From the NCBI GenBank assembly GCA_009193035.1, contig SWDT01000166.1:62001-126000 (forward strand): a stretch of DNA of 64,000 bases, read 5' to 3'. The position numbers were made by a program, and so were the translations under genes. The DNA comes from Halicephalobus mephisto. Lineage: Eukaryota; Nematoda; Chromadorea; Rhabditida; Panagrolaimidae. A model generated the notes under the pieces. The model was given only the letters and a program-made list of their open reading frames with translations, was not told where the DNA came from and ran no database searches. Every line of letters starts with the position of its first letter. The stretch's first letter is position 1. This document shows positions 22,575 to 36,421 of this stretch, in pieces.

Positions 22575-24514
22575 AAAACAAAATAAAAAATTGTATTTTA
22601 TTTTTGTATGATATTTCACCATACAAAATACAATACAAAATCAAAAAACTTAGTACAAAAATAATAACGAAATAAAATAGTTGTATATGGTATTATTTAA
22701 TATGTGATAAAAACGGACATAATAATGAATCCCACTACGGGAACCTATATGAGAGTGCTTTCGTACGGTTCTAGAACGTTCACAACATGGACAGAATATA
22801 ACGATCGAAACTACATTGAATCTTTTAATAAGTGGCTATTACAATCAGCATTTTTTCTTGTAATTTATAGTTTACTATTTTCTTTTTACAACTGTGTACA
22901 ACTGTACAGTTATTTTGTTGTAAGATAATACAAATACAAAATAGAAATCTTTGTTCTAGTGACTTCATTAATTGACATTATTTTTTGGTCAATACTGTCT
23001 CATCAGCTTGTAATTTTGATAAACCTATTAATATTAAATATACTCATATATAAGTTTGAGGAGAAATTTGTGATTATATATGAAACTATTAGCTTAAATG
23101 TTGCTTTGTGATTAGATTTAAAGACGTTCCGTAATTCCACAAATGAAAATTTAGGAAAATGGGACTTTATTCATTAAAAAGAACAAGTTGATTGCTTTTG
23201 ATCAATATATAAACTATCTATTTCTTCCTACTCTAAGCTCAAAAAAAGACTTTTATTAATACATTGATATTGTTTTCATTATTTTTTCTGTAATATTCTG
23301 AGATAAGGAACTTCACCCGTTTAGTGTTGTACAAGAATACTACATCATTAAATAGAATATCTGGTTTCTTCACCATTGACAGAAACAATTTGAGGATATT
23401 CAAAAATACCAACATGGCTGAATTTGTGTAGAAATGAAGAAAGTGATAAAGTTCTTTAGTGTTTTTTATCCAATCTAACACCGAAATTTCTCTTAAAAAT
23501 GTTTTTGTATGATTCATAATAGAAAATACCGTAATTCAAAAGTCTCGGGAATTTTGTTTTTGAATTGAAACAAAAAAATTACCGACAAAGGAGTTTTCCG
23601 AATTACCACGAACTAATTAATTGTCATAAGATTTAACAGACAAACATTAAAGACCAAACTAAAGTCTATGACCAAGAAATCGTTCGCTTGGTTAATTGAG
23701 TATAGACCATAGATAACATCAGCACCTTACGAAATCTTTCAATCACGCTATCAACATCAATCTTTGCATTCCCACAATTAATTCTTCCATTTAACTAATT
23801 TTCTATTCATGCTAGCATAATTGTGCAGAAATAACAAAAAAACATGCAGTTACGTTTCTTAACATTTTCACATTTCCTTCCTGTGTACTTTTAAGTAAAA
23901 GATTTCATTTGAATATCTAGATATACAATAAAAATTGTTTGTGTAGAGTACAAACCAAACCAATTCTTGAAATAAAGTGGACCAATTTTTCTATCCTGTA
24001 CAATATAGAAAAATATTTACCAAAGATTACACTTAGGTATCAATAAGTTTGCGATACTTCGATTCATGGCTGATGAAAACGAATTCTTTACATTTGCATT
24101 GATAATTATGTATTTCCTAGTTCTATTTAACATAGCTTTATCCTATTACATTGTTTAACGAATGATTTATGAATTCTTTTCGAACTTTCTACAAAGTTAT
24201 TCCAAAATCAATAGTACATCCATTCAGCCACAAAATTTTCAACAAAGTTACACTTGGTTGTACTCAGCATTAGAAATCTCATCAACTCCTTTCTAAATCC
24301 AGCTTAATATGACAATATTATGTAAAAATTATTTTCGATCATGATAAACCCAAAAGATCATAATTAAAATAAACAAATAATTCAAACCAAGCAAATTTTT
24401 CTTTGCAAAATTTGATCAACTGAATAAGTTTATCACTGAATTGAATAACTCAAGTGATCATAATCTATTAGAATTGATTTAAATTCTATTATTTTTAAAA
24501 ATATTCGTGCATAA
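22575..24514. other. Long gene-free region inside the receptor cluster
   Basis: No receptor exon or other gene seen in 1.9 kb of A+T-rich DNA. Open frames at 22704-22928 (+) and 23239-23517 (-) have no recognisable content. It separates the A-D group from the E-H group. Confidence 0.5.
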
Positions 24515-24902
24515 ATGATATTTAGTGCATTAGTATTTGGAGCTTTGATTAAAAGTACTTCTTTTGTGTTATAAAAGCTTTGAGATTTGTTTGTATGCAC
24601 TTTGCCATTTGTAGTGGAAGAACAAAAATGGCCAATAAACAGTTAAAATTTCCAAAACATTCAGTGAATTCACAACAAATATCAGTTCAGTTATCATCGT
24701 TAAAAATAACTGATTGTCACCATTGATATATGTTTTAGTGTTTCTTACAAGTATTTTATATCGTATGCTGGTAACCGAAAGTAATACAATTTTGAATCTC
24801 AGGAAAAAGCCTAATTTCTCCACCTTTTTTCTGCATTCATTTCAACCGAATGTATTTATATAATTATTGTATGACAGCAGAAAAGTACATTAAGTCAAGG
24901 AA
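24515..24902 (+). promoter_or_regulatory. Duplicated upstream block of copy E
   Basis: Closely matches 27092-27477 immediately upstream of copy F, beginning at TTTAGTGCATTAGTATTTGG and reaching the start codon. Strong conservation next to two starts suggests promoter content or a recent duplication. The minus strand holds an 84-residue open frame (24823-24569) that is open in both copies. Confidence 0.6.
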
Positions 24903-25968
24903 ATGGCTGCAACAGCCTTGCCTATTTTTCTCGGATCTTTTTTAATTGTAATTTGTCTTGTTGCGATTATTTTAAACTCGACTGTTTTGTATGTTTTATA
25001 TAAAGGGAAGTTCCTGGCTTCTGGATGTAGTACAGTATATCTATTTGCTTTTGCTAATATTTGTGGGAATATATTGATGCTGAGTTTTTTCGGATTTTAT
25101 TATGGACCTACTTTGATTATACAGGTAACTGAAGGCAATTGAACAATATGCACATTAATTTAACTTTAGGATTTTCTTTTTCCGGGAGGAAAAGACAACT
25201 TTTTCTCGGGGTTTATGGGGTTCTTAATACATGGACAATGGTGTCAAGATCTTTTGATCCATGATGCTAGTTCTTTCAATAGACTGATTACAGTAGTTTA
25301 CCCCAAGACGACGTTTTTGACATCTAAAAAAACTACCATTGGGATAATTATTTTCGTCTTCTTTCTGGGATTCTTCCTTGCCTGGCTCGCTAACTACTAC
25401 TTGCCCTGCTGTCAATTCTATCTCTATCCTGGTATTCTGCTCAACATGCCCCAGAGTACTGGCTACAATGTTGCCAATATTTTTGTAAGTACACCTTTCA
25501 ACTTCATTGCATCAGGATTCGCTGTGGTCAACTATGTTATCGTGAGTTCATACATAGGATATTCAGTGGCTTTAAATTCCTTCATTTTAGATTTTCATCT
25601 TTGTCCGTGTGTCGAACCGAAAAATAGCTCAAGCAGTGAACAAATCTGTTCAGAAAACGAGAAAAATTCAAGAGATCAAATATGCCATCCAGTTTTCTCT
25701 CTGCACCTGTTTCTGTATCATAACTTGGGTCAGTGTTCGACTCTTCGCTTTCATGGGAATCCGTCTGTCTTTTATTTATCTTATTTTAGTAGTTATTAGC
25801 GTTTTCCATGCATCTACCAATTCTATTGTTTTCCTAATTTTTAACAAGGAATTCCAAGGACAATTTAAACTCCACATCCTTAGACAAGAGGTGACGAAGG
25901 TCACGTCTATTAAGATCCCACATAGTAGAACCAATGTTCATACTTTACCGAAAGTTATATCACTTTAA
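24903..25968 (+). CDS. srx-like chemoreceptor, copy E
   Basis: Exons 24903-25124, 25170-25541 and 25591-25968 give 323 residues. E and F form a subfamily: exon 1 reads YVLYKGKFLAS and FANICGNILML, and the extracellular loop reads CCQFYLYPGILxNMPQSTGYN in place of the CCKFYLYYGSYSYTFLDTGYN of most copies. Helix 6 contains FSLCTCFCIITWVS. The tail ends in TNVHTLPKVISL. Intron 2 is nearly identical to that of copy G. All motifs are intact. Confidence 0.87.
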
Positions 25969-27091
25969 ATCGCAAAAGTGTATACAAAGGGCGTAATAAA
26001 AATATTTTGTTCTGAAGTTCATATCTGTTGTCGATTAACTAACATAAGATTTAGTTGAATGATATATCTCTTAAAAGTTGGAAGACGAATTGTAACAATG
26101 ATAAATTTTGGTAATTTTAATTGTTAATTGCGAGGGTATACAGTATTCTACAAGTGAAAAATTTAACCAATTGTAGATTATTCTAAAAGCTGTAAAATTC
26201 CGAAAAAAGAAATCAACTATTAAGAGATTTATTTAGATACATGTTTATTAAATACTGAAATAAATCTTTTAATTTTTGAATGATATATAAACGGTTTCTG
26301 CCAACTGTTAGTTTAAACTCTGTAAGATTTATTCTATTCTAGGATTATTTTTATTGGTTTTTCTGTAATTTTCCAAGATGAACAGATTGGATTTCTTGGT
26401 TTTGTAAAACCAACTTCCTTATTTCTACACAAAAAACATCATGCTGGTATTTTAGAATTCTTTAATAGTTTTTCTCTTTCAATAATGTAATTAAAAAGGT
26501 CAAATACTCTCTAAATAATGACGTAGCTAAATTTGTTTTTCAAAGCAAAATGGGTGGATTTCCTGTTCTCACGAGGTGACAAGAAAACGTTAAATACAGA
26601 TTACACTTAAGTATTAGTAAAAATCACTATTTTTCAGTTTACAATCAGTCAAAGTTGATAACTTGTATGTCAATCAAGAAATAAAATCTCGTTCATTTTG
26701 ATTAACAGAGTTCCACTTCATCAAATCTTTTGTTGATATTGATTTTTGAATACAGTTAGAAAAATATTTTTTCACTGTGTGCATATATCAAATCACAATA
26801 TTTTCTTGCAAATTATATGTGATTGCACTCAATGTTAGAAAAGGTTATTAAACACTATTGAGATGACAATCTGACCTTATGTTAACTAAATAAAAATAAT
26901 CTGAACTACTTAGGCTCATGCTAATGATGATAAATTCAAAAGTCATAGCAAAAAATAAAAATAAGTTGAAATAATTCATTTTTGTTGCGCAAAATTTAAT
27001 CAAATGGACCGAATTTCGTCATGGGTTTAAGAATTCAAAAAATCATAATTATTACTGGTTCAGTTTACCACTTTCTACAGTAGTCATAGCG
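25969..27091. other. Intergenic region between receptors E and F
   Basis: A+T-rich. No gene or structured repeat seen beyond the shared upstream block that follows. Confidence 0.5.
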
Positions 27092-27477
27092 TGTACTATT
27101 TAGTGCATTAGTATTTGGAGCTTTGATTAAAAGTACTTTTTATGTTATAAAAGCTCTGAGAATTGTTTGTATGCACTTTGCCATTTGTAGTGGAAGAACA
27201 AAAATGGCCAATAAACAGTTAAAACTTCCAAAACATTCAGCGTATTCACAACAAATATCAGTTCAATTATCATCGTTAAAAATAACTGATTGTCACCATT
27301 GATATATGTTTTAGTGTTCCTTACAAGTACTTTATATCGTATGCTGGTAATCGGAAATAATAAAATTTTGAATCTCAGGAAACAACTCAATATCTCCACC
27401 TTCTTTCTGTTCCATTTCAGTCAAATGTATTTATATAATTGCTGAACAATACTAGAGAAGTACATTACGCTAAAGAA
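27092..27477 (+). promoter_or_regulatory. Duplicated upstream block of copy F
   Basis: Partner of 24515-24902. The antisense 84-residue frame (27399-27145) is also open here, with the run YWPFLFFHYKWQSAYKQ unchanged. Confidence 0.6.
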
Positions 27478-28543
27478 ATGGCTGCGATAGCTTTGTCCAT
27501 TTCTCTCGGATCTTTCTTAATTGTAATTTCCTGTGCTAGCATTATTTTAAATTCGACTGTTTTGTATGTTTTATACAAAGGGAAGTTTCTGGCCTCTGAC
27601 TGTAGTACAATATATCTATTTGCTTTTGCTAATATTTGTGGGAATATTCTGATGCTGAGTTTTTTCGGATTTTACTTTGGGCCTAGTTGGATTATACAGG
27701 TAACTGAAGGCAATTGAACAATATGTACATTAATTTAACTTTAGGATTTTCTTTTTCCGGGAGGAAAAGACAACTTTTTGTCAGGGTTTATGGGGTTCTT
27801 AATCCACGGTCAGTGGTTTCAAGATCTCTTAATTCATGATGCAACCTCTTTCAATAGACTTATTACGGTAGTTTATCCTAAGGCAATGTTTTTATTTTCG
27901 AGAAGAATCACTATTGGAATGATTATTCTACTTTTCTTCTTGGGATTCTTCCTTTCCTGGCTCGTTAACTACTACTTGCCCTGCTGCCAATTCTATCTCT
28001 ATCCCGGTATTCTGCCCAACATGCCTCAGAGTACTGGCTACAATGTCGGTAGTATTTTTGTAGGTACACCCTTCAACTTCATTGCATCAGGCTTTGCTGT
28101 GGTCAACTATGTTATTGTAGGTTTACACTCCGAAAACTGATTATTTTCAAATTCTTCCATTTTAGATTTACGTCTTTGTCCATGTATCAAACCGAAAAGT
28201 AGCTCAAGCGGTGAACAAATCGGTTCAGAAAACGAGAAAAATTCAAGAGATCAAATATGCCATTCAGTTTTCTCTCTGCACCTGTTTCTGTATCATAACT
28301 TGGGTCAGTTTTCGCCTCTTCGCTTTAATGGGAATTCAGTTACGTCTTCTTTATTTCATTTTGGCAGTTATTCAAGTTTTTCATGCATCTACTAATTCTA
28401 TTGTTTTCCTAATTTTTAACAAGGAATTCCAAGGACAATTTAAACTCCATATCCTAAGACAAGAAGTGACGAAGATCACGTCTATTAATATCCCACATAG
28501 TAGAACTAATGGTTACACTCCACCAAAAGTTACAGCGTATTAG
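27478..28543 (+). CDS. srx-like chemoreceptor, copy F
   Basis: Exons 27478-27699, 27745-28116 and 28166-28543 give 323 residues. Closest to E in exon 1, the extracellular loop (NMPQSTGYN) and exon 3. The start ATG aligns with E; an upstream in-frame extension from 27439 is not conserved. The last codons and about 150 bases of 3' flank match those of copy H rather than E. Intact. Confidence 0.87.
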
Positions 28544-29870
28544 GGAATAACTATTGATTGAAATTACAATCAAGTTATTTTCCTTTAAACTTCAGTTATT
28601 GTCGATTAACTTTTATAAATTTTGTTTGAGTAGTCTTAACAATCCTAAAGTTGATTATAATAATCACTTTTTGATGATATTATATATACTAATTATCAAG
28701 ATATATAATACTTTAAGAAAAATGTAGAGTTAATAAATAAAAGACAATCTTGAAAATGACTTCATAAATATATTTGAAAAGTATGTCCAACTTAACTAAT
28801 GGACAGCTCGTATGATGAACTTTTGCTGATTAGAATAAGAAAATCTTTAATTCATGATTGATATTCGATACGCTGGTTCCTAATGTGATTTAAAACGATA
28901 AATATTATTAATGAAGAGAATACAGTAAGCACCTGATCGGTGAGCAGAGCTATGTGTACCAGATAAACATGATTTTCTATTCGTTTCAAGGCAAAAACTT
29001 TCTTTTATTTCATCGTTTAGTTTTCTATTATAACGTAGTTCTTATGATTTGTTTAATTACCCAAATTCAGGATATCAAATTAACAAGCTATTATATCATC
29101 AGACGTCATAATAATTAATATTCTCCTCATTAACTTTCCCGTGAATTTTCGAAATGGGAAAATTAGTCTTGTTGATAATAAAGAACTAAATTGGCTATTA
29201 CGTTTGACCTTAATAAATTGTACTTTTTTGCGTATGTGTTCAAATAAAGGTGTTTATTCAGAGGTTTCAATGAAAGCAGCGTGGTAATGCTGAAGGACGT
29301 AACTGCGCAATTCATATAATGCTCTCCCATTTTCTATTTATACATATTAAAGTTAGTAAAAGACAAACTCAAGTGACAAGAGAAATACAAAGATGTAGAA
29401 ATTTACATACCAATCCGTTTTCTGGAAAATACTACAAGGTCATTATTTAGATTTCTTTACTTTTTATAGCGTTCATATGTGCTTTACTTTTTATAGAATT
29501 GTTTTCATAGTTTTTATGAGTGGTTTTTTGTTTCAAAAGGATTTTGAAATGCTTTCCTGAGGAATTGAATTCTATGGTAAAAGAAGATGACAAAAAATAG
29601 CAAAAAAATTACTTCTATGTCATTTGTAGACTGGAAAACGGATCTTTTGTTTAATTATTGCTATTAATTATACCCAATATCTACATATTGTACTTTTAAT
29701 TTTCTCTGAACAGACTCCTTTCCTCATTGTGGTTATCCGAAATAATAAAGTTTGTAATTGAAACAGAAACGAGTTCACATTCTCTATCCCTTTTCCCACA
29801 ATCTTTTCATACCTCACTCATTTGTCTTATTATTAAACAAGTTCGGAAAAATTTCTTCGTGTTGCAAAGT
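28544..29870. other. Intergenic region between receptors F and G
   Basis: The first 140 bases are shared with the 3' flank of copy H (33453-33600). The remainder shows no gene. Confidence 0.5.
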
Positions 29871-30940
29871 ATGGAAACGACACTTTTATCCACCTGTATT
29901 GGATCTTATTTAATCATCATCTCTATTTCTTCAATTGTTTTAAACTTAAATGTTTTATATGTTTTGTACAAAGGGAAATTTTTGTCCGCTAATAACAGTC
30001 CGGTGTACTTGTTGGCTTTTGCTAATATTTGTGGAAATTTAATACAAGCCACTATTTATGCATTCTACCTGGGGCCAAGTTGTATTTTGCAGGTAAATAG
30101 CATCGACATGAACAGTAAATTAAGTAATCTAATCACTTTAGGATTTTCTTTTTCCGGGAGGAAAAAACAACTTTTTCTCGGGGTTTATGGGGTTCTTAAT
30201 ACATGGACAATGGTTTCAAGATCTTTTTATTCATGATGTAACCTCCTTCAACAGACTGATTACGGTAGTTTATCCTAAGGCGACATTTTTGTTTTCTAGG
30301 AAACTGACAGTTATAATATCGATTCTCACTTATTTTTTGGGATTCTCCACTGCTTGGTTTGCTAACTACTACTTGCCGTGTTGCAAGTTCTATCTTTATT
30401 ACGGTAGCTATTCCTACACCTTCCTGGACACTGGCTACAACGTCGCCAATATTTTTGTGAATACACCTCTCAATTTCATCACTTCAGGATTCGCTGTAGT
30501 CAACTATGTTATCGTGAGTTCATACTTAGGATATTCAGTGGCTTTAAATTCTCTCATTTTAGATTTACGTCTTTGTCCATCTCTCGAATCAGAAAATGAA
30601 TAACGCGATGGATCAGTCGATTCAGAAGAACAGAAAGAACCAAGAGATCAAGTACGCCATTCAATTTTCCCTCTGCACTGTCTGCTGTATCGCGGCTTGG
30701 GTCAGTTTTCGAGTTTTCTCTTGGGTTGGAATACCCAGATCTCCTGTATACGCATTACTAACAACTTTCCAAATCCTTCATTCATCGGCTAATTCCATTG
30801 TTTTTCTTATTTTCAACAAGGAAATTCGGGAACAATTCAAACACCATATCCTACGACGACAGCTCGGAAAAACCACGTCTATTAAGATATTACCTAGTAC
30901 AACTAATGGTCGTACTCCACCCAAAATTGTATCACACTAA
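29871..30940 (+). CDS. srx-like chemoreceptor, copy G
   Basis: Exons 29871-30092, 30142-30513 and 30563-30940 give 323 residues. It is a mosaic: the start of exon 2 (GFMGFLIHGQW region) and intron 2 match E, while the middle of exon 2 (CCKFYLYYGSYSYTFLDTGYN region) matches A-D. Exon 3 has a distinct QKMNNAMDQSIQKNRKNQEIKYAIQ start. An upstream in-frame extension to 29727 exists in the same reading frame, but the other copies start at the position chosen here. Intact. Confidence 0.86.
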
Positions 30941-32387
30941 AATGTACCAATGTACAAAGAGAATAAGATGAAATCTTTTTAATGTAATTGATATTTGGAG
31001 TATGAAGGAATAAATATTCAGAGCATTATCTAATCAACAAAAGATACAAGATTCAAAATAATAAGAACTTTCAATTGTTTCAGCTGCTGATTTCAATAGT
31101 GTATAATATTCTACGAAAGAGAAAATTTGGTTTGTGGGAAATTTTTGGTACAAATTAAAAAAGTGCATAATGTAATTAATAAAGTTCTTAATGTAAAATT
31201 ATGTTAATTGAAATAGAAATTTTCATCTATAGTGATATGTAACACATTCATTTGGAGCAATCCTGGATCGAGGGCTATGCGATAAGTGCTCCTCAGAAGA
31301 ATTTCTTTCCTCTTATTTTATAAAATTGATCGCATTTTTTGTTATTAGATCAATTTTTTGGCAATTGGATTAACTTAATATGCCAGTCAAATAAGAAAAA
31401 TACTGATTTAAAAGGATGTCGAAATCAGCATGAGCTGGAAAAGAAGAAATTGGGAGCAACTGTCGTACAGCAGAATCAAAATAGAGGGAAATTTACCAAT
31501 ACTCAAGTGTGATCTGTATTAAACTTTTTTGCTTAATTTTATAAATCAAGAAAATCAGTACATTTCATTTTCAGAAGTAATATTGGTTAACCACTACAGA
31601 AAATAGATTAGACTTTTCTGGATAACTTGATCGAGTACACGAAAGTTTTCCGAGAATTCCAGATCTTGATAAATAAAACGTATAGCTGTCGTAAATGCTG
31701 ACGTATTCCTCGCAAGTCTGTCTTATTCAGAATAGGAAATAATTCTACTTTATCCTATTATAAAAGTACAACACAATATCGAGAAGGGTAATTTGGCTAC
31801 AAGAGATAATAAGTGAACACTAATGGAACAATAACAGTTAATCCGCTGTTGTCACATGATATTGTGGATATGCATGACTTTCCTTTACATGTTAGTGTTT
31901 GAGCATAATACCACTTACCCTTAGAGATAAACGAACTTTCATGATTCTCGTAAATTTCGTATTCCGCGGCAACAAGGAGTTGACCACTATTACTTTTCAA
32001 AATATTGATATATACCCAATATTTAGTCGAATTATTTTTGGAATTTTATTGAACAGTAATTTTTGAGATTAATTTGTGCAAATTTCCTACTTTTTGGCGG
32101 AAACTAATTTAGGGCAAAGAATGAACAGGGTTATTTTCTTAGTAACCCGCGGATTCATCATTGAATATTTTAGTTCATTACTGACAGTCGGGATCAGAAT
32201 TCTCTAGAACACTGTAGCTTTTAATTTCCTTCGAGCATATTTCTCCCGCCTTATCCTTATTTCCCATGACACGCTTTGAATTCCAAGAACGATAATCGTA
32301 CTTTACCTTATTTTAATATCCTTTTCAAACCAATTCATTTGTATAATTGTTAAATGATTATAGAAATCATATTTCGTGCCAAGCAAT
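30941..32387. other. Intergenic region between receptors G and H
   Basis: No gene or clear repeat seen; presumed 3' flank of G and promoter of H. Confidence 0.5.
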
Positions 32388-33452
32388 ATGGCTACAACGC
32401 CTTTGTTTATCTGTCTTGGATTCTTTTTAATTATCATATGTGTCGCTGCACTTATTCTAAATTTGGCTGTTTTGTATGTTTTGTATAAAGGAAAGTTTCT
32501 GGCCTCTGGTCAGAGTCCAATTTACATCTTTGCGTTTGCCAATATCTGCGGAAATGTGCTGATGCTGATTATCTATGGGTTCTATTTCGGACCCAGTTGT
32601 ATTCTCCAGGTATGTAGAATTAAAAAATAAATCATTTAATTTAATGACTTCAGGACTTTCTCTTTCCTGGAGGAAAGGACAACTTCTTCCCGGCATTCCT
32701 TACTTATCTTGTCCATGGGCAATGGAATCAGGACCTTTTGATTCATGATGCGTCGTCTTTCAATAGACTGATTATGGTGGTTTACCCTAGGGCTGGATTT
32801 CTCTTCACACGGAAAACTACTATTGGAATAATTATTTTTGTTTATGTATTCGGGTATTTTGCGTCTTGGTTTGGTAGTTATTACTTGCCTTGTTGCAAGT
32901 TCTACCTCTATTATGGTACTTTTTCTTATGCATTGTTGGATACTGGCGACAATGTCGCGAACACATTCATTTTCACACCCATCAACTTCATCGGCTCAGG
33001 CATTGCGGTTGTCAACTACGTTATCGTATGTTTGCACTCAAAAAGGTGGTCATCAAATTACTCCAATTTAGATATACATCTTTGTTCATGTCTCGAACCA
33101 GAAAGTTATTAATATAGTAAACAAATCGATTCAGAAGTCGAGAAAAACTCAAGAGATCAAATACGCTATCCAATTTGCTCTCTGCACCGTTTGCTGTATC
33201 GCGACTTGGGTTAGCTGTCGAGTGTTCCCCTTGATAGGAATCCTCCCATCTCCTGTCTACCTGATTTTAACGACTTTTCTAGTTTTCCATGCATCAACAA
33301 ATTCTATCGTTTTTCTCGTTTTCAACAAAGAAATCCGAGAAGTCTTTAAACTCCTTTTCTTGAAGCAAAAAAGCAAGAAAAATGATACATCCATTAAATT
33401 GTTTCGTAGTAGAACTAATGATCACACTCCACCAAAAGTCACAGCGTATTAA
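32388..33452 (+). CDS. srx-like chemoreceptor, copy H
   Basis: Exons 32388-32609, 32654-33025 and 33072-33452 give 324 residues. Exon 1 is E/I-like (FANICGNVLMLIIYGFY), while the first half of exon 2 (FLTYLVHGQWNQDLLIHD, YPRAGFLFTRKTTIGII) is nearly identical to copy A, and the 3' end with its flank is F-like. It reads NRLIMVVYP where others have NRLITVVYP, and LDTGDN where others have LDTGYN. Start taken at the ATG aligned with the other copies. Intact. Confidence 0.86.
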
Positions 33453-33454
33453 GG

Positions 33455-35365
33455 AATAACTATTGATTGAAATTACAATCAAGTCATTTTTCTTTAAATT
33501 TCAGCTATTGTCGATTAACTTTTACAAATTTTGTTTGAGTAGTCTTAACAATCCTAAAGTTGATTATAATAATCACTTTTTGATGATCTTGTACATCTTA
33601 ATTACCAGAGTGTATAGTATTTAAAAAAACTTAAATTCAATGTATGAAAGGTGATTTCGAAAATTCCTTTATAATTACATTAGGAAAATATCTTTTGTTT
33701 AACTAATAAAATTCAATCACGTAAAAATTTGTTGATTACAAGAGGTCTTAGTTCACAATTGATATTGTATACATTGATTGCCACCAACTATATGTTCAAA
33801 AACGGTGAATTTCACTGATATTATGGTATTGCCTTCACTCATTTTCTGTAATCTTCCAAAATAAAGCAATAGGCTTTGTTAATGTTGAAGAATTCAACTG
33901 TTCATTACAGTCTACACTACGAATTGTAGTTTTTGTTCATGTGTCCAGATGAAAGTTTTTCTTTGAAAGTTTCAAAGAAAGCAATACGACCATATTGAAA
34001 AATAAATTCACTATTTTTTTGTTCTCTGGTATTCATAATTGTATTAGCATCAATGGGAAATAAGGTAAATGGTAAGTTGTGGTCACATTTTATTTACGTT
34101 AACAACAATAGACAAAAGGGAAAGTGGAGATATCTTCACCCATCTGCTAGGGCGGCTGGATTTGGATCGACTAGTGGAGTATCAAAGATTGGATTGACTT
34201 TCCTATCTTGTCAGATTTTTAGTGTTGACTGGTTGGACTTTGTCCAGAGCTTTCTTTAAGGCCTCAGACGGTCTAATATCCATTCTTCGTACCTATATGA
34301 ACTTATTCTACTTTTATGGTTTTAACTATCAAAAGGTCTGAATTATTCCGGTCTATTCTTGAAAATGATATCATCAAAAAGACCACAATCATAATAATAA
34401 AGATAATTTAAAAGAAGCTACTCACTTTTGAATAGGTTTTTCAAATGAATACATGTTCTTATTAAATTAAGATCAAATACCAATGATTCTTCTGCACTAA
34501 TAACAATGATGATTATGTTGATATATCTCCTTTGTATTTGACTTTAGATATTGATGATAATCGCTGAGCGATTCAATAATTAAAATCATTAGCTGCAATC
34601 AAGAGGTCTAATCCATTGTACATGATAGTCTAATGTACTATTCACTAAGGATGAAAAATCAAAGAAAATTACATGATTATATCAAATCATTACCTGATTT
34701 TTTAAAGAACATTTGAACTTGTGTTCTTACCCTGTATACAAAAGAATAATGGGTTTCAGCATAACAAAAAATTCATTGACTGCACCTTCGGCACTAGAAA
34801 TATTCCACTTTATGCTGTTACTTGGACTTTCTAATTTGTACTATAGTGATTAGAGGAGCTAATAATTTCATATTATCACTTAATTCCTCAGATATAGTAA
34901 TAATAAACAGTTCAAAAGTCTTATTTAATATTATTCTTACGACCGCAATATATTCATAATTGTTGCACTTTTATTCATTACGAATTTCCCTCTTTAACAA
35001 ATATCTAACGTGATATATGGAATTTTATATGAAGTTTTCTAATATGATTTTGCTTTATATCCACTCAATAGTGCTCATTTACAACATATTTTTTTAGAAA
35101 TATACGATGAACAGTGTTACTAATTAAAGACAAGTGACACGGCGGAAGTACTGGACCACCCATAATCAGTGTTCCTCCTGTTTGCTCAAATTCCAGCACT
35201 TTAATGCCTAACATCGAGTGTATGATAAGTCACGACGAAAAATATTACCTTAATCTATAAAATTCGATAACTGCACTTTTCAGAAATAGTAGATACCTCA
35301 ATAAAGTTTATTAAATTGGTCAATAACAAATATCTAATTTAAATTAACTTTACAGGATTATCATA
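33455..35365. other. Gene-free region at the strand switch of the cluster
   Basis: Separates eight + strand copies from the minus-strand copies. A short + frame at 34053-34259 has no recognisable content. The first 150 bases are the F-like 3' flank of copy H. Confidence 0.5.
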
Positions 35366-36421
35366 TCATGTAACTTTTGGTTGTGTATGAACAGCTGTTA
35401 CACTATGTACTACTGTCATGCTCGTGCTTTTCTCCGGATTTCGTTGAAGGATGTGATGTTTGAACTGCTGCCGAACATCTTTGTTGAAAGTGAGAAAAAC
35501 GATCGAATTCGCCGCTGCGTGGAAAACATAGAAAGTCGACGTTATTAAATACAAAGGACCCTTAGGGACTTCAGCGAAAATAAAGACTCGAGTACTGACC
35601 CAAGTGCCGATACAGCAACCGGTGCAGAGAGCAAACTGGAAGACATACTTGATCTCCTGATTTCTTCTCGTTTTTTGAACCGACTTGTCTATTACATGAA
35701 TTATTTTCCGGTTCGAGATGTGAACGAAGATGTAAATCTAAATGGAAATCAGTTCGGTCTCATTTCTTGAACGAAAACCTACAATAGTATAATTGATGAC
35801 AGCAATGGCCGAAGCAATGAAGTTGATGGGTGTGTCAATAAAGATGTTAGCAACATTGTAATCGGTATCTAGGAATCCGTAAGAATAACTGCCGTAATAG
35901 GCATAAATCCTGCAGCAAGGCAAGTAATAGTCAGCGATCCAAGAAATGAAGAATCCTAAGAAGTAAACAAAAATAGATATCATAATTGTCATTTTCCTCG
36001 AAAACAGAAATGCCGCTCTAGGATAAACTATGTTAATCAGTCTATTGAAAGACGTTGCATCATGAATGAAAAGGTCTTCAACCCATTGCGAATGCATTAC
36101 ATAACTTATAAATCCTGTGAAAAAGTTGTCCTTGCCTCCGGGAAAAAGAAAGTCCTAAAATAAGTTAATCAACTTGTCGTTGGTTTTAATTATGTTCACC
36201 TGCAGAATACAACTGGGACCCAAATAGAAACCATAAATAACCAACATCAGTACATTTCCACAAATATTGGCGAAGGCAAGTATATAAACTGAGTTATAAC
36301 TAGGAGAGAGAAATTTTCCTCTATACAAAACATACAGAACGCTTAAATTCAATGTAAGAGCAGAAACACAAATAAAAGTTAAATAAGATCCAAGATAGAT
36401 AGACAAATTCGTCGCGACCAT
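35366..36421 (-). CDS. srx-like chemoreceptor, copy I
   Basis: Minus-strand exons 36421-36200, 36154-35783 and 35737-35366 give 321 residues with the same 222/372 exon plan. It is a more divergent member: exon 1 reads LYRGKFLSPSYNSVYILAFANICGN, the helix-3 motif TSFNRLINIVYPRA, the loop CCRIYAYYGSYSYGFLDTDYN, and exon 3 has RRNQEIKYVFQFALCTGCC. Splice sites are intact, and all seven helices are present. Confidence 0.87.

Noticed and set aside
24569..24823. Independent 84-residue gene antisense to the E promoter
   Set aside because: No splice context or family match; kept only as a finding because the frame is open in both duplicated blocks.
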